Part shown: positions 50,142 to 59,222 of the stretch, piece by piece | Layout: the number at the start of each line of letters is the position of its first letter | Position numbering within the stretch: the first letter of the stretch is position 1 | NCBI RefSeq assembly: GCF_042678485.1 | Contig: NZ_JBHTKR010000001.1 | Location: 248,001-312,000, forward strand | Reading direction: 5' to 3' | From: Seohaeicola saemankumensis | GTDB taxonomy: Bacteria; Pseudomonadota; Alphaproteobacteria; Rhodobacterales; Rhodobacteraceae | Length of the DNA: 64,000 nt | The notes under the pieces: generated by a model | Databases searched by the model: none | What the model saw: only the letters and a program-made list of their open reading frames with translations | What the model was told of the DNA's origin: nothing | Program-made: the position numbers and the translations under genes

Positions 50142-52382
50142 TCACCCCTGGCTTGCCAGATAGTCCATCACCGCAGGCCTTGCGGATTCCTCGCCGCGGG
50201 TGCGGGCGGCGTGGATCACGTCGCGCAGGCCGTCAAGGCGGGTGCGGCGCAGGATCGACTTGACCGGGCCGATGGAGGCGGGGCGCATCGAGAGCATGTC
50301 GAAGCCGATGGCGGCCAGGCATGCGGCCTCGACCGGGCGGCCTGCGTCCTCGCCGCAGAAGCTGAGCGGGGTGGAGGTGGCGCGGCAGCGGTCGACGATG
50401 TTTTCCAGAAAGGTCAGGAAGCTGACGTTCAGCGTGTCGTAGCGGCGGCGCACGCGCTCGTTCTCGCGGTCGGCGGCGAAGAAGAACTGCTTGAGGTCAT
50501 TGCCGCCGATCGAGAGGAACTGCACCTCTTCGAAGAACTGTTCGGGGGCGAAGGCAAGGCTGGGGGTTTCCAGCATCGCGCCCACCTCCAGCCGTGCGGG
50601 CAGGGGATGGCCGAGGATGCGCTCGCGCTCCATCGCCTTGTCCATCTCGGCCTTGGCGGCCAGGTATTCGCCATATTGGGCGACGAAGGGGAACATCACG
50701 GTCAGCGGGCGGCCATGGGCGGCGCGGATCAGCGCCTGCAATTGCATCCGCATGACGCCCGGCTTGTCGAGACCCACGCGGATCGCGCGCCAGCCAAGCG
50801 CGGGGTTCGGCTCGTCATTGGGTTTCATGTAGGGCAGCACCTTGTCCGACCCGATGTCGAGGGTGCGGAACACCACGCGCTTGCCCTGGGCGGCATCCAG
50901 CACGCGGGAATAGAGGGCCGACAGTTCGGACCGTTTTGGCATCTGGTTGCGCACGAGGAATTGCAATTCGGTGCGGAAAAGGCCCACACCCTCGGCCCCC
51001 GAACCTGCAAGACTGGGCAGATCGGCCATCAGGCCTGCGTTCATGTGCAACCCGATGACGCGGCCGCAGGGGGTTTCGGCCTGCTTGTCGCGGATCGAGG
51101 CGTAGCGTTCCTGCGCCTGTGCCTGCATGGCGATCTTGTCGCGGAAGGCAGAGGCCACGGTTTCTTCGGGGCGCAGATGCACCACGCCCTGGTCGCCATC
51201 GACCATGATCAGGTTGCCGTTCAGCGCCTCGGTCGTGATGCGGGCCGCGCGGATCACCAGCGGGATCGCCAGCGCGCGGGCGACGATGGCGGCATGGGAG
51301 CCGACCGAGCCTTCTTCCAGCACGATGCCGCGCAGGCTGCGGCCATAATCCAGCAGTTCGGCGGGGCCGATGTTGCGCGCCACAAGGATCGGGTCCACGG
51401 GCATTTCGGCGCCTGTGTCCTTGCCCTGGCCGGTCAGGATCCGCAGCAGACGGTTGGACAGATCATCCAGATCGTGAAGCCGCTCTCGCAGATAGGCGTC
51501 GGTGACCTGTTCCATGCGGTTGCGGGCGTTGGACTGTTCCTTTTCCACGGCCGCCTCGGCGGTGAGGCCGCGGGCGATGTCTTCCTCCATCCGGCGCATC
51601 CAGCCCTTGGAGTTGGCGAACATCCGGTAGGCTTCCAGCACCTCATGCTGGTCCTTGTCGCCCACGGTATTGGCCAGCAGCGCATCGACGCTGAGACGCA
51701 GTTGTTCAACGGCGTCCTGCAGACGCTCCAGTTCCTTGTGGGGGTCTTCCGAGATCGGATTGGTGACGACGACGCGGGGTTCGTGCAGCCAGACATGGCC
51801 TTCGGCGGCACCTTCCTGCGCCGTGGTGCCGCGGATCAGCACGGATTGCTGGTGGCGTGCCGAAAGCGCCGCGCCTTCACCCTGGAAGGCGCCCAGTTCG
51901 GTCATCTCGGCCAGCACCATGGCGACCACTTCCAGCGCGTAGACCTCATCGCCGGAAAACTCGCGGGCTTCGCGCGACTGCACGACCAGAACGCCCAGCT
52001 TTTCGCCCAGGCGCTGGATCGGCACGCCCAGGAAGGAGGAATATATCTCCTCGCCGGTTTCGGGCATGAAGCGAAAGCCCTTTTCCTGCGGCGCATTGGC
52101 GGAGTTGATGATGCTTCCCGATTTCGCGACCCGGCCCACGAGGCCCTCGCCCAGTTTCATCCGGGTCTGGTGCACGGCCTCGGCCTTGAGGCCCTCGGTC
52201 GCACAGAGTTCAAGCGTTTCGAGATCGCGAAACAGGTAGATCGAGCACACTTCCGTGCCCATCGAATCGGCAATCAGATGCGTGATCTTGTCCAGACGCG
52301 CCTGTCCGGCGCTGTCTTCGGCCATCGCATCGCGCAAGCGGCGCAGCAGCTTGCGGCTTTCGGATTCGGTCTGTTCGGGCAT
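50142..52382 (-). CDS. ptsP: Phosphoenolpyruvate-protein phosphotransferase of the nitrogen PTS (EI-Ntr)
   Basis: Autophosphorylates from PEP and passes phosphate to NPr in the regulatory nitrogen PTS. The 746 residues comprise an N-terminal GAF domain (about 20-160: IADSMGTEVCSIYLF, GLVGRVAKSG), a helical domain, the phosphohistidine region EEGSVGSHAAIVARAL, and a PEP-binding TIM barrel with GVGLFRTELQFL, LPYMKPNDEPNPALGWR and LSIGGNDLKQFFF. The GAF domain distinguishes it from sugar-PTS EI. It lies 78 bases downstream of lysC. Confidence 0.95.
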   Translation of the reverse strand: MPEQTESESRKLLRRLRDAMAEDSAGQARLDKITHLIADSMGTEVCSIYLFRDLETLELCATEGLKAEAVHQTRMKLGEGLVGRVAKSGSIINSANAPQEKGFRFMPETGEEIYSSFLGVPIQRLGEKLGVLVVQSREAREFSGDEVYALEVVAMVLAEMTELGAFQGEGAALSARHQQSVLIRGTTAQEGAAEGHVWLHEPRVVVTNPISEDPHKELERLQDAVEQLRLSVDALLANTVGDKDQHEVLEAYRMFANSKGWMRRMEEDIARGLTAEAAVEKEQSNARNRMEQVTDAYLRERLHDLDDLSNRLLRILTGQGKDTGAEMPVDPILVARNIGPAELLDYGRSLRGIVLEEGSVGSHAAIVARALAIPLVIRAARITTEALNGNLIMVDGDQGVVHLRPEETVASAFRDKIAMQAQAQERYASIRDKQAETPCGRVIGLHMNAGLMADLPSLAGSGAEGVGLFRTELQFLVRNQMPKRSELSALYSRVLDAAQGKRVVFRTLDIGSDKVLPYMKPNDEPNPALGWRAIRVGLDKPGVMRMQLQALIRAAHGRPLTVMFPFVAQYGEYLAAKAEMDKAMERERILGHPLPARLEVGAMLETPSLAFAPEQFFEEVQFLSIGGNDLKQFFFAADRENERVRRRYDTLNVSFLTFLENIVDRCRATSTPLSFCGEDAGRPVEAACLAAIGFDMLSMRPASIGPVKSILRRTRLDGLRDVIHAARTRGEESARPAVMDYLASQG

Positions 52383-52460
52383 ATCGCCTGCCTAGTTCCC
52401 CGTTCCGTGCCGGCCCGCCAGTGCGGCCCGTGGCCCAAGCGGGCCACCGGTCGACATGTC

Positions 52461-53720
52461 TCAGGCCGATTTTTCCAGTTCGAAGGCATCATGCAGTGCC
52501 TGCACCGCAAGTTCCATGTATTTCCTGTCGATCAGCACGGAAATCTTGATCTCGGAGGTAGCGATCACCTTGATGTTGATGCCTTCATCCGACAGCGTCT
52601 TGAACATCCGGGCGGCCACGCCTGCGTGGCTGCGCATCCCGATCCCCACGACCGAGACCTTGGCCACGTCGGTATCGGCCTCCAGCCGGTCGAACTTGAT
52701 CAGACCGGCCTCGCGCGCATCGTTCAGGGCCTTTTCCGCGCGCTTCATCTGGTCCACGGGGCAGGAGAAGGTCATGTCGGTCACGCCGCCCGCATGGCCC
52801 TGGTAATTCGTCTCGGACACGTTCTGCACGATCATGTCCACGTTGACGCCCGCATCGGCAAGGGGGCCGAAGATGGCGGCGGCGATGCCGGGGCGATCCT
52901 CGATGGTGACAAGGGTCATCTTGGCCTCGTCACGCGAGAAGGCGATACCGGAGACGGCTTTGGATTCCATGATAAGCTCCTCGTCGCAGACCAGCGTGCC
53001 TGCAGTGTCTGTGGGTTCCTCGAACGAGCTGAGTACGCGCAGCTTGACGTTATAGCGCATGGCCAGCTCGACCGAGCGGGTTTGCAGCACCTTCGCGCCC
53101 AGGCTGGCCAGTTCCAGCATTTCCTCGAAGGCGATCTTGTCCAGCTTGCGGGCCTTGGGGCTGACGCGGGGATCGGTGGTATAGACCCCGTCCACGTCGG
53201 TGTAGATGTCGCAGCGTTCGGCATTGAAGGCGGCGGCGAAGGCCACGGCGGTGGTGTCCGATCCGCCGCGCCCCAGCGTGGTGATCCGGCCTTCGGGCGA
53301 GATGCCCTGGAAGCCAGCAACGACCGCGACCTTCATGCCTTCGGCGAATTTGGCGTTGATGTTGTCGGCCGGGATGTCTTCGATCCTTGCCGCGGAATGG
53401 GCGGATGTGGTGATCAGCGGCACCTGCCAGCCCTGCCAGCTGCGCGCGGGAATATCCATTTCCTGCAACGTCAGCGCCATCAGACCGGCGGTGACATTCT
53501 CGCCCGAGGACACGACGGCGTCATATTCGCGTGCATCGTAGAAGGGCGAGATTTCCTGCACCCAGCCCACCAGCTCGTTGGTCTTGCCGGACATGGCCGA
53601 GACGATGACGATCACGTCATAGCCTTTTGCGACCTCGACGCCCACCCGCTTGGCGGCGCGCTTGATCCGGTCGAGGTTGGCGACGGATGTACCGCCGAAT
53701 TTCATCACGAGAACGGGCAT
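52461..53720 (-). CDS. lysC: Aspartate kinase
   Basis: First step of lysine, threonine and methionine synthesis. The start MPVLVMKFGGTSV (53720) is the family N-terminus; an 18-codon upward extension is ignored. The 419 residues have the kinase motifs KFGGTSVANLDRI, GRGGSDTTAVA and IYTDVDGVYTTDPR. They are followed by two C-terminal ACT domains (LVTIEDRPGIAAAIF and KVSVVGIGMRSHAGVA), which give feedback control by amino acids. thrC of the same pathway is elsewhere in the window. Confidence 0.96.
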   Translation of the reverse strand: MPVLVMKFGGTSVANLDRIKRAAKRVGVEVAKGYDVIVIVSAMSGKTNELVGWVQEISPFYDAREYDAVVSSGENVTAGLMALTLQEMDIPARSWQGWQVPLITTSAHSAARIEDIPADNINAKFAEGMKVAVVAGFQGISPEGRITTLGRGGSDTTAVAFAAAFNAERCDIYTDVDGVYTTDPRVSPKARKLDKIAFEEMLELASLGAKVLQTRSVELAMRYNVKLRVLSSFEEPTDTAGTLVCDEELIMESKAVSGIAFSRDEAKMTLVTIEDRPGIAAAIFGPLADAGVNVDMIVQNVSETNYQGHAGGVTDMTFSCPVDQMKRAEKALNDAREAGLIKFDRLEADTDVAKVSVVGIGMRSHAGVAARMFKTLSDEGINIKVIATSEIKISVLIDRKYMELAVQALHDAFELEKSA

Positions 53721-53779
53721 GGTCTGTCCTTGGTCGCAAGTTGCGCCCGCGTGTAATCCGTCGCGGCCCTGCACGCAAT

Positions 53780-53807
53780 ATCTATCGCGCAGGATCTATC
53801 GCGCAGG
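53780..53807. repeat. Exact 14-bp tandem duplication
   Basis: ATCTATCGCGCAGG occurs twice head to tail in the gap between lysC and the short-chain dehydrogenase gene. Nearby, GCGTTGC (53827-53833) and GCAACGC (53846-53852) form a hairpin 12 bases after the dehydrogenase stop that may mark its 3' end. Confidence 0.6.
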
Positions 53808-53863
53808 GGTACGCAACGGAGGGGCGGCGTTGCGGCTTGCGCCTTGCAACGCGCCGGCGTCGA

Positions 53864-54511
53864 TCAGAATGGATGGGCGCGCCCGTCCCAGGTTTCGAAA
53901 CAGCCCGTCGTGTCCAGTGACAGCGCGGCGAAACGGTCGGCAAGGCCGCTGGCGGATTGCTCCACGGTGATATCCGCAGCGGCGCCGCCCATGTCCGTCT
54001 GCACCCATCCCGGATGATAGATGCCCACCGCCATGCCGCGCGGGCGCAGATCGGTGGCCAGGTTGCGGCCGAGGTTGAGCGCCGCGGCCTTGGACGCGCG
54101 GTAGATGTAGCTGCCGCCCGGTGCCGTGGTGTCGCTGCCCATCTGCGAGGAGATGATGGCGATCTTCGGGGATGCGGCGCGGGACAGATGCGGCAAGAGC
54201 GCCTGCACCGTCAGGAACACGCCGGTCACATTGGTGGCGAACGTGTCGGCCCAGAGGGCGGCGGGATAGCCGGCATCAAGGCTCTGGCCCTTGTCGACAT
54301 AGATGCCGGCGTTGCAGATCAGCAGGTCGACCGGTCTGTCGCCCAGGGTTTCGGCCAGCCGCGCATGGCCGGCCGGGTCCGTCACATCAAGTGCCAGCAG
54401 CCCGTCGCCACCGCTGCGCGAGGTGCCGGTGACCGCGTGCCCCTGGTCAAGGTATTGGGCGCGCAGCGCCTGTCCGATGCCGCGGCTGGCGCCGGTGATC
54501 ACGATATGCAT
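53864..54511 (-). CDS. Short-chain dehydrogenase/reductase
   Basis: A 215-residue SDR. The start MHIVITGASRGIGQAL (54511) gives the NAD(P) motif TGxxxGIG at the usual N-terminal place; the frame is open another 101 codons but through the preceding gene. Further motifs are LLICNAGIY (NAG), the catalytic serine in IISSQMGSD, and YIYRASKAAA for the YxxxK pair. C-terminally it is short, like the single-domain carbonyl-reductase group. Substrate unknown. Confidence 0.88.
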   Translation of the reverse strand: MHIVITGASRGIGQALRAQYLDQGHAVTGTSRSGGDGLLALDVTDPAGHARLAETLGDRPVDLLICNAGIYVDKGQSLDAGYPAALWADTFATNVTGVFLTVQALLPHLSRAASPKIAIISSQMGSDTTAPGGSYIYRASKAAALNLGRNLATDLRPRGMAVGIYHPGWVQTDMGGAAADITVEQSASGLADRFAALSLDTTGCFETWDGRAHPF

Positions 54512-54533
54512 GGGGTATCCTGTTCTGCTGGGG

Positions 54534-54983
54534 TCAATTGGTCTTGCGGCGGGGCAGGAAGGGCAGGGGCGCGATCGGCACCCCGTCTTCGAGCAGGCGG
54601 CGCGCCTCGTCGGGGCGCGCCTCGCCGAAGATGGCGCGGTCGGGGGCTTCGCCGTCATGGATGGCGCGGGCCTCGCGGGCGAAATCGCGGCCGACATAAT
54701 CCGAATGCGCCTCGATATGCTGGCGCAGGGCGGCAAGGGCCTGTTCGGCGGGGGTGGCCTGCGCGGCCAGCGGGGTCGGGCGCGGCTGATCGGGCTGCGC
54801 CGCAGGGGCGGCATCGCGCGCGGGGCGCACGCGGGGCGCCATCACGGCCTTGTCCACCGAGGTCGCACCGCAGATCGTGCAGCTGATCATGCCCGCCTTG
54901 GCCAGCTTGTCATAGGCCTCTGACGACTGGAACCAGCTGTCGAAGCGGTGGTCATTGCTGCATCTGAGCGAGAACTGGATCAT
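54534..54983 (-). CDS. DUF1178 family protein
   Basis: A 149-residue protein with a probable zinc-ribbon N-terminus. The first Cys lies in FSLRCSNDHRFDSWF, where the usual second Cys is replaced by His, and a CxxC follows in ISCTICGATSVDKAVMAPR. The middle part is Ala/Pro-rich linker and the C-terminus reads HSDYVGRDFAREARAIHDGEAPDRAIFGEA, which is typical of DUF1178. Its biochemical role is not known. It precedes the dehydrogenase gene by 22 bases on the same strand. Confidence 0.9.
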   Translation of the reverse strand: MIQFSLRCSNDHRFDSWFQSSEAYDKLAKAGMISCTICGATSVDKAVMAPRVRPARDAAPAAQPDQPRPTPLAAQATPAEQALAALRQHIEAHSDYVGRDFAREARAIHDGEAPDRAIFGEARPDEARRLLEDGVPIAPLPFLPRRKTN

Positions 54984-55112
54984 CTTGCCTGCTCTGCGGT
55001 GTCTGCGCCATCTGTCCCGTGCGCTTGCGGGTCGCTGCGGTGGGGCTGGCGGTCAAAGACCATCCGCGCCCCGCACACAAAAACACATATAGGCTTGGCC
55101 CGCGAAATCAAG

Positions 55113-55589
55113 TCAGCGCCGCAGCCGCTTGGGATCGAACTGCTTGATGATCTGGGCCAGCTCGGGTTCCTGCACGGCCTTGGCGGCCTTCTTCCGGCTG
55201 AACCACTTGCGCCGCCGCGCGCCGGATTCCGGGTAGTTGCTGGCCAGATCGCGCACCCGGACGGGATAGACCATGGCGACGCAGGGCAGCAGCGTGTCGG
55301 GGCCCAGAACCTTGGCGTAGGAATACATGCCAAGGCAGATATCAACGGCCTGCCCTTCGACGCCCGCCTCTTCCCAGGCTTCGGTCATGGCGGCGCGGGC
55401 GGGGGTGACGCCGTCCATCGGCCAGCCCTTGGGCAGGATCCAGCGGCCCGAGCCGCGGCTGGTCACCAGAAGGATCTGGGTCTTGTCCTTGACCACCCGG
55501 TAGCAGAGCGCGGCAAACTGGGTCCGCACATCGCTTTTATGCGCGACCTGTAGCCGGAGCGGCAGCTGCTTGATGCTCTGGACCGTCAA
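55113..55589 (-). CDS. NUDIX hydrolase, diphosphoinositol-polyphosphate-type
   Basis: A 158-residue NUDIX protein. The core sequence WILPKGWPMDGVTPARAAMTEAWEEAGVEG carries the NUDIX box with the catalytic EAWEEAG. The PKGW start of the box and FAALCYRVVKDKTQILLVTSRGSGRW before it resemble bacterial relatives of diphosphoinositol polyphosphate or diadenosine polyphosphate hydrolases. It is followed by a basic RRRKWFSRKKAAKAV segment. The actual substrate is undetermined. Confidence 0.88.
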   Translation of the reverse strand: MTVQSIKQLPLRLQVAHKSDVRTQFAALCYRVVKDKTQILLVTSRGSGRWILPKGWPMDGVTPARAAMTEAWEEAGVEGQAVDICLGMYSYAKVLGPDTLLPCVAMVYPVRVRDLASNYPESGARRRKWFSRKKAAKAVQEPELAQIIKQFDPKRLRR

Positions 55590-55723
55590 GAACCGGGGCC
55601 TTTCTGGATGGCGCGGGATAGGAAGGCGCCCGGCGGGGCGCGCCCGGCAAGACTACAGCAGGCGATGCGTCAGTTCCAGTCTGCGACAGCGAGAGGTTGC
55701 GATTTCGTTTGGGGGGTGGGGCA

Positions 55724-56749
55724 TCATGCCGGTGTGCGTTTTTCCCGACGTCCTGCTTTGCGGAAGTGCTCAACAGGGTTGACCCCCGCCTTCAGTACAT
55801 CGGGATAGCGGATCAGGTAGGTCAGAGGTTCGAAATAAGTGCCGTCTATGTCCATGCCGACGGCAGGCAGGTCGAACTCTGCAAGTCGCTTCTGCGCGGT
55901 TTCAAGTGTTTCTTCCCACAAATCACCGTATTTTGCGCGTTCCACCGGACCCGCAAAAAATGTTGATGCCAAACGGGTTGCTTCTAGAATGCGGTTTTGC
56001 AGGTCAATTGGAAGTAGCTCATTGAACTCAATGATCTTATTTAAGTCCATTTTTGAAGAAGTCACATTTTCGAATCTTGATTTAAAATCCCGCTTTTCAA
56101 ACGATTTTCCATTCACAAAATATCCAATTGTTTTCAACCAGACATTTTCTCTGCTTGCCAATTCTTCAAATGGAACAAAAATAACTCTTTTGCTTTCAAG
56201 GTGGCTAATTGATCCGATAAAATAAGACAAATAGCGATTTTGTAACAGTTTGAAGTTTTTCTCCACGCCGCTTGCAACGCTATCATTAGGGCTTAGCCTT
56301 TTCGCCATGGATGCGAAGACAGCTCTCGGGTCGCGATGGATCACAACGGCGCCCTTGATGAAAGGAGCGCGGTTGATGCAAGTGCCGAGTGTTTTCATGT
56401 AAATCGGAGTTTTGTCGAAGAAGGAGCCGTTGAATTCAGGGAAGGCCGCTTTGCAGATTGTTTGGTAAAAATCTTCAAGACTTCCACTGATTGCAGCTTG
56501 TCTCGTTTCTTTTGATATTTTCCATCCGCTTAATAACATATCCCAGTAAGGGTTGATGTTTGGCATTTCTGAAGGATTTTTTCCCAGTAGAACGCCACAT
56601 TCGAAGCCTGATTCAAAACCATTGGCGCGAAACAAGTCTGAAAGCAGTGTGGTCCCGCCACGTTCATATCCTGCCAGAATATACTCAACTGTGGGCTTGC
56701 CAGTTACTGTCATATTTCTTCTCTTAGATATTCCGTCTTCGTCCTTCAT
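55724..56749 (-). CDS. Sulfotransferase family protein, atypically AT-rich
   Basis: A 341-residue protein. The start is ATG 56749, which overlaps the preceding stop in TGATG. The 5'-phosphosulfate loop ILAGYERGGTTLLSDLF lies near the N-terminus and VVIHRDPRAVFASM matches the 3'-phosphate region, both typical of PAPS-dependent sulfotransferases. Codon use is clearly more AT-rich than any flanking gene (many AAA, ATT, TTT codons in the middle), pointing to recent acquisition. With its neighbours it suggests sulfation of an exported glycan. Confidence 0.85.
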   Translation of the reverse strand: MKDEDGISKRRNMTVTGKPTVEYILAGYERGGTTLLSDLFRANGFESGFECGVLLGKNPSEMPNINPYWDMLLSGWKISKETRQAAISGSLEDFYQTICKAAFPEFNGSFFDKTPIYMKTLGTCINRAPFIKGAVVIHRDPRAVFASMAKRLSPNDSVASGVEKNFKLLQNRYLSYFIGSISHLESKRVIFVPFEELASRENVWLKTIGYFVNGKSFEKRDFKSRFENVTSSKMDLNKIIEFNELLPIDLQNRILEATRLASTFFAGPVERAKYGDLWEETLETAQKRLAEFDLPAVGMDIDGTYFEPLTYLIRYPDVLKAGVNPVEHFRKAGRREKRTPA

Positions 56750-58014
56750 CAAATCAACCCCACCATGAATGCCGCTTTTTTCCAGCCGATCAGGGTACTG
56801 CCGCCAAACGGGCGTTCCATCAGGATTGCACTCAATTCCCGGGCTTCGGTGTCGTTCAGTTTCTTTTGCAGGCGCAGCACGTCGTAGTTGTTGAACATGC
56901 CGCGATAAAGCCCGTCCAGCTTGATGATGGGCAGGCCGATTTCCAGCAGGACGGCGGCGTTCTGGTGGATCTGGCTGCCGTTCATGAAGGTTTCCGTGGC
57001 CACAGCGGAAATCGCATCGGTCAGCAGTTCTTTGATGTTGTCGGTTTTTTCAGGGACATGGCGAACCAAGTAACGCGCAAACTCGTCACGGGTGGTAAGC
57101 AGAACCTCCTCGTTCAACTCTTTCACTGGGGTATCCACGCTAACGTCGACCTTTTCGCCAAGGCTGAACCGGCGCGCGATGAAGCGACCGGCCAGCAACT
57201 TCGTCACGCTTTCCGTGCCAAAGCGAGGCCAGTGCACAAGGGCGCTGGTACGACTGTCCCTGATCATCACGTCCTGCAAGGCGGGGTTGAGCCGCACCTC
57301 GTTCAGAAACCGGTCCGAGCTGTAGATCGCGCGGAATTCCGACGGCATGGACACGCAGCGTTTCAGTGTCTTGGACAGTTTCATCTCGCCCCGCTTGATC
57401 ACGACCGGGCGCACGTCGGTCAGGCGGTAGCCTTTCCAGTAGGTCTTGAAGCGGTCGGATTGCAGCACGTTTTGGGCCATCGAGATGCAGAAAGAGCCGA
57501 GGTGATACTCGATCTCGTAATTCTCGGTGCCGCCCAGCACCTCGGTCTGCGAGGTGGCGAGCTCGCCGATGAAGGCGTCCAGCCCGCGCGAGGAATAGAA
57601 CACGCTGTCGTTCAGCATCACGAGGCGGGAGCATGTGCCTTCCCACCGGCGGGAGAAGAGGTGCAGAAAGCCGGTCTTGTAGCTGCCGAAGTCGCGGCCG
57701 AAGTTCGAGCGTTCGATATAGCAGTCGATCAGGCCACGCAGGGCCTCGGGCTCTTTCACCTTCAGGGTGTTGACGCCCAGTACATAGAGGCCCTGGGCCT
57801 TGGCGCTGCGTAACAGGCGGATCAGGTCGGGGCGCAGGCGGCCCTTCTGGTAGAGCGCCAGCAGCATGATGGGCTGGCCGTTGTAGCTTTCCTCGAAATG
57901 GATTTTCGGCGCTTTGCCAAGGGTTTTGAGGCGCTGATACTCGGATTGTGCGGTGACGATCACGCGGGCCGCCGGATAGAGCATCACGCTTTGGATACGG
58001 TGAATCGGATTCAT
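56749..58014 (-). CDS. Rhamnan synthesis F-like polysaccharide biosynthesis protein
   Basis: A 421-residue cytoplasmic protein. The segments ERSNFGRDFGSYKTGFLHL and RLVMLNDSVFYSSRGL are the landmarks of the RgpF/rhamnan synthesis F family, which acts in bacterial cell-wall polysaccharide assembly. The C-terminal half (LEIGLPIIKLDGLYRGMFN...) also fits. Its stop overlaps the sulfotransferase start by one base. Base composition is normal, unlike its partner. Sugar specificity is unknown. Confidence 0.82.
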   Translation of the reverse strand: MNPIHRIQSVMLYPAARVIVTAQSEYQRLKTLGKAPKIHFEESYNGQPIMLLALYQKGRLRPDLIRLLRSAKAQGLYVLGVNTLKVKEPEALRGLIDCYIERSNFGRDFGSYKTGFLHLFSRRWEGTCSRLVMLNDSVFYSSRGLDAFIGELATSQTEVLGGTENYEIEYHLGSFCISMAQNVLQSDRFKTYWKGYRLTDVRPVVIKRGEMKLSKTLKRCVSMPSEFRAIYSSDRFLNEVRLNPALQDVMIRDSRTSALVHWPRFGTESVTKLLAGRFIARRFSLGEKVDVSVDTPVKELNEEVLLTTRDEFARYLVRHVPEKTDNIKELLTDAISAVATETFMNGSQIHQNAAVLLEIGLPIIKLDGLYRGMFNNYDVLRLQKKLNDTEARELSAILMERPFGGSTLIGWKKAAFMVGLI

Positions 58015-58188
58015 GTCACATCACGCCACTTTTCAAGGTGGCGCAGACACCGCCACTCGTTAACAACGGTTTTGGTCTACCAGCCATGTGCGAAATGCGC
58101 CAGTGTAAGATGACCTGTCTGCCCCCGGTTTGCGCCTTGTGGTCGCGTCTGGTGGCAAGGTGATGATTTTGTTTGCGTAACCCGTGTG

Positions 58189-59196
58189 ATGTTTGCCCCC
58201 ATGCCCCTGTCCGACCCGATCGCATGCCCCGGCCCGCCGCTGCCCGAACTTGCCGGTGCCGCGCCTGCGCGCCAGGGCGGGGTGACGATCCTGATGGCGA
58301 CCTGCAACGGGGCGGCCAATCTTCAGGCGCAGCTGGACAGCTTTCTGGTGCAGACACGCCGCCCGGGCCAGGTGATCGTCAGCGATGACGGGTCGCGGGA
58401 TGGGACGGTTGCGATCCTGGAACGGTTCGCTGCGGCGCATCCGGGCCTGCGGATGCGGATCATGGCCGGGCCGGGGCGCGGGGCGGCCGCCAATTTCCTG
58501 CATCTGTTGCGGTCGCTGCCCGCGGATTGCGGCCCCGTCGCCTTTGCCGATCAGGACGATGTCTGGCTGCCCGACAAGCTGGCCCGTGGCCTGCGCGCGC
58601 TGGGGCATGTTGCGGCCGACCGTCCGGCGCTGGTCGGCGGGCGCAGCTATGTCTGCGATGCGGGCCTGTCCCGGCGCCGGTTGTCGCGCCTGCCGACCCG
58701 CGCGCCGTCGTTCCGCCATGCACTGGTGCAGAATTTCGCAGGCGGGAACACGATGATGCTGAATGCCGCAGCCGCGCGCCTGCTGCGCGAGGCCGCCCCC
58801 GAGGCGGGGCGCATCGTGATGCATGACTGGTGGGCCTATCAGATCGTATCGGGGGCAGGGGGGCAGGTGATCTTTGATCGCGCGCCTCTGGTGCTGTATC
58901 GGCAGCACGGGGGCAACCAGATCGGCGCGAATGCCGGATTGCCGGCGGCCCTGCGGCGGCTGGGCTGGTTGCTCAAGGGCCGGTTCCGGCGCTGGAACGC
59001 GATCAATCTGCGGGCGCTGCAAGCCTCGGCGCATCGGTTGACGCCCGAGAACCGGGCGGTGCTGGGCGACTTCGCCCTGATGCAGCGCGCGGGCCTGATC
59101 CGGCGCCTGACGATCCTGCGCCGGCTGGGCCTGTTCCGGGCCGGAGTGTCAGGGCGTCTGTCGCTGTGGATGGCGGTGCTGCTGGGCCGGGTATGA
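58189..59196 (+). CDS. Family 2 glycosyltransferase
   Basis: A 335-residue GT-A fold glycosyltransferase. The nucleotide-sugar region is VTILMATCNGAANLQAQLDSFLVQT, then VIVSDDGSRDGT and the DxD-containing VAFADQDDVWLPDKL. The block HDWWAYQIVSGAGG and LVLYRQHGGNQIG match rhamnosyl/RfbF-like members. The start is uncertain between ATG 58189 and ATG 58201, neither with a clear ribosome site. It is divergent from the RgpF-like gene and belongs to the same polysaccharide locus. Confidence 0.87.
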   Translation: MFAPMPLSDPIACPGPPLPELAGAAPARQGGVTILMATCNGAANLQAQLDSFLVQTRRPGQVIVSDDGSRDGTVAILERFAAAHPGLRMRIMAGPGRGAAANFLHLLRSLPADCGPVAFADQDDVWLPDKLARGLRALGHVAADRPALVGGRSYVCDAGLSRRRLSRLPTRAPSFRHALVQNFAGGNTMMLNAAAARLLREAAPEAGRIVMHDWWAYQIVSGAGGQVIFDRAPLVLYRQHGGNQIGANAGLPAALRRLGWLLKGRFRRWNAINLRALQASAHRLTPENRAVLGDFALMQRAGLIRRLTILRRLGLFRAGVSGRLSLWMAVLLGRV

Positions 59197-59222
59197 CACG
59201 CGCGGCCGCGGGGCGGGCGGGG

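Noticed and set aside
50211..53756. An 1181-codon plus-strand frame opposite ptsP and lysC
   Set aside because: It crosses two convincing genes and their intergenic gap; composition typical of antisense frames.
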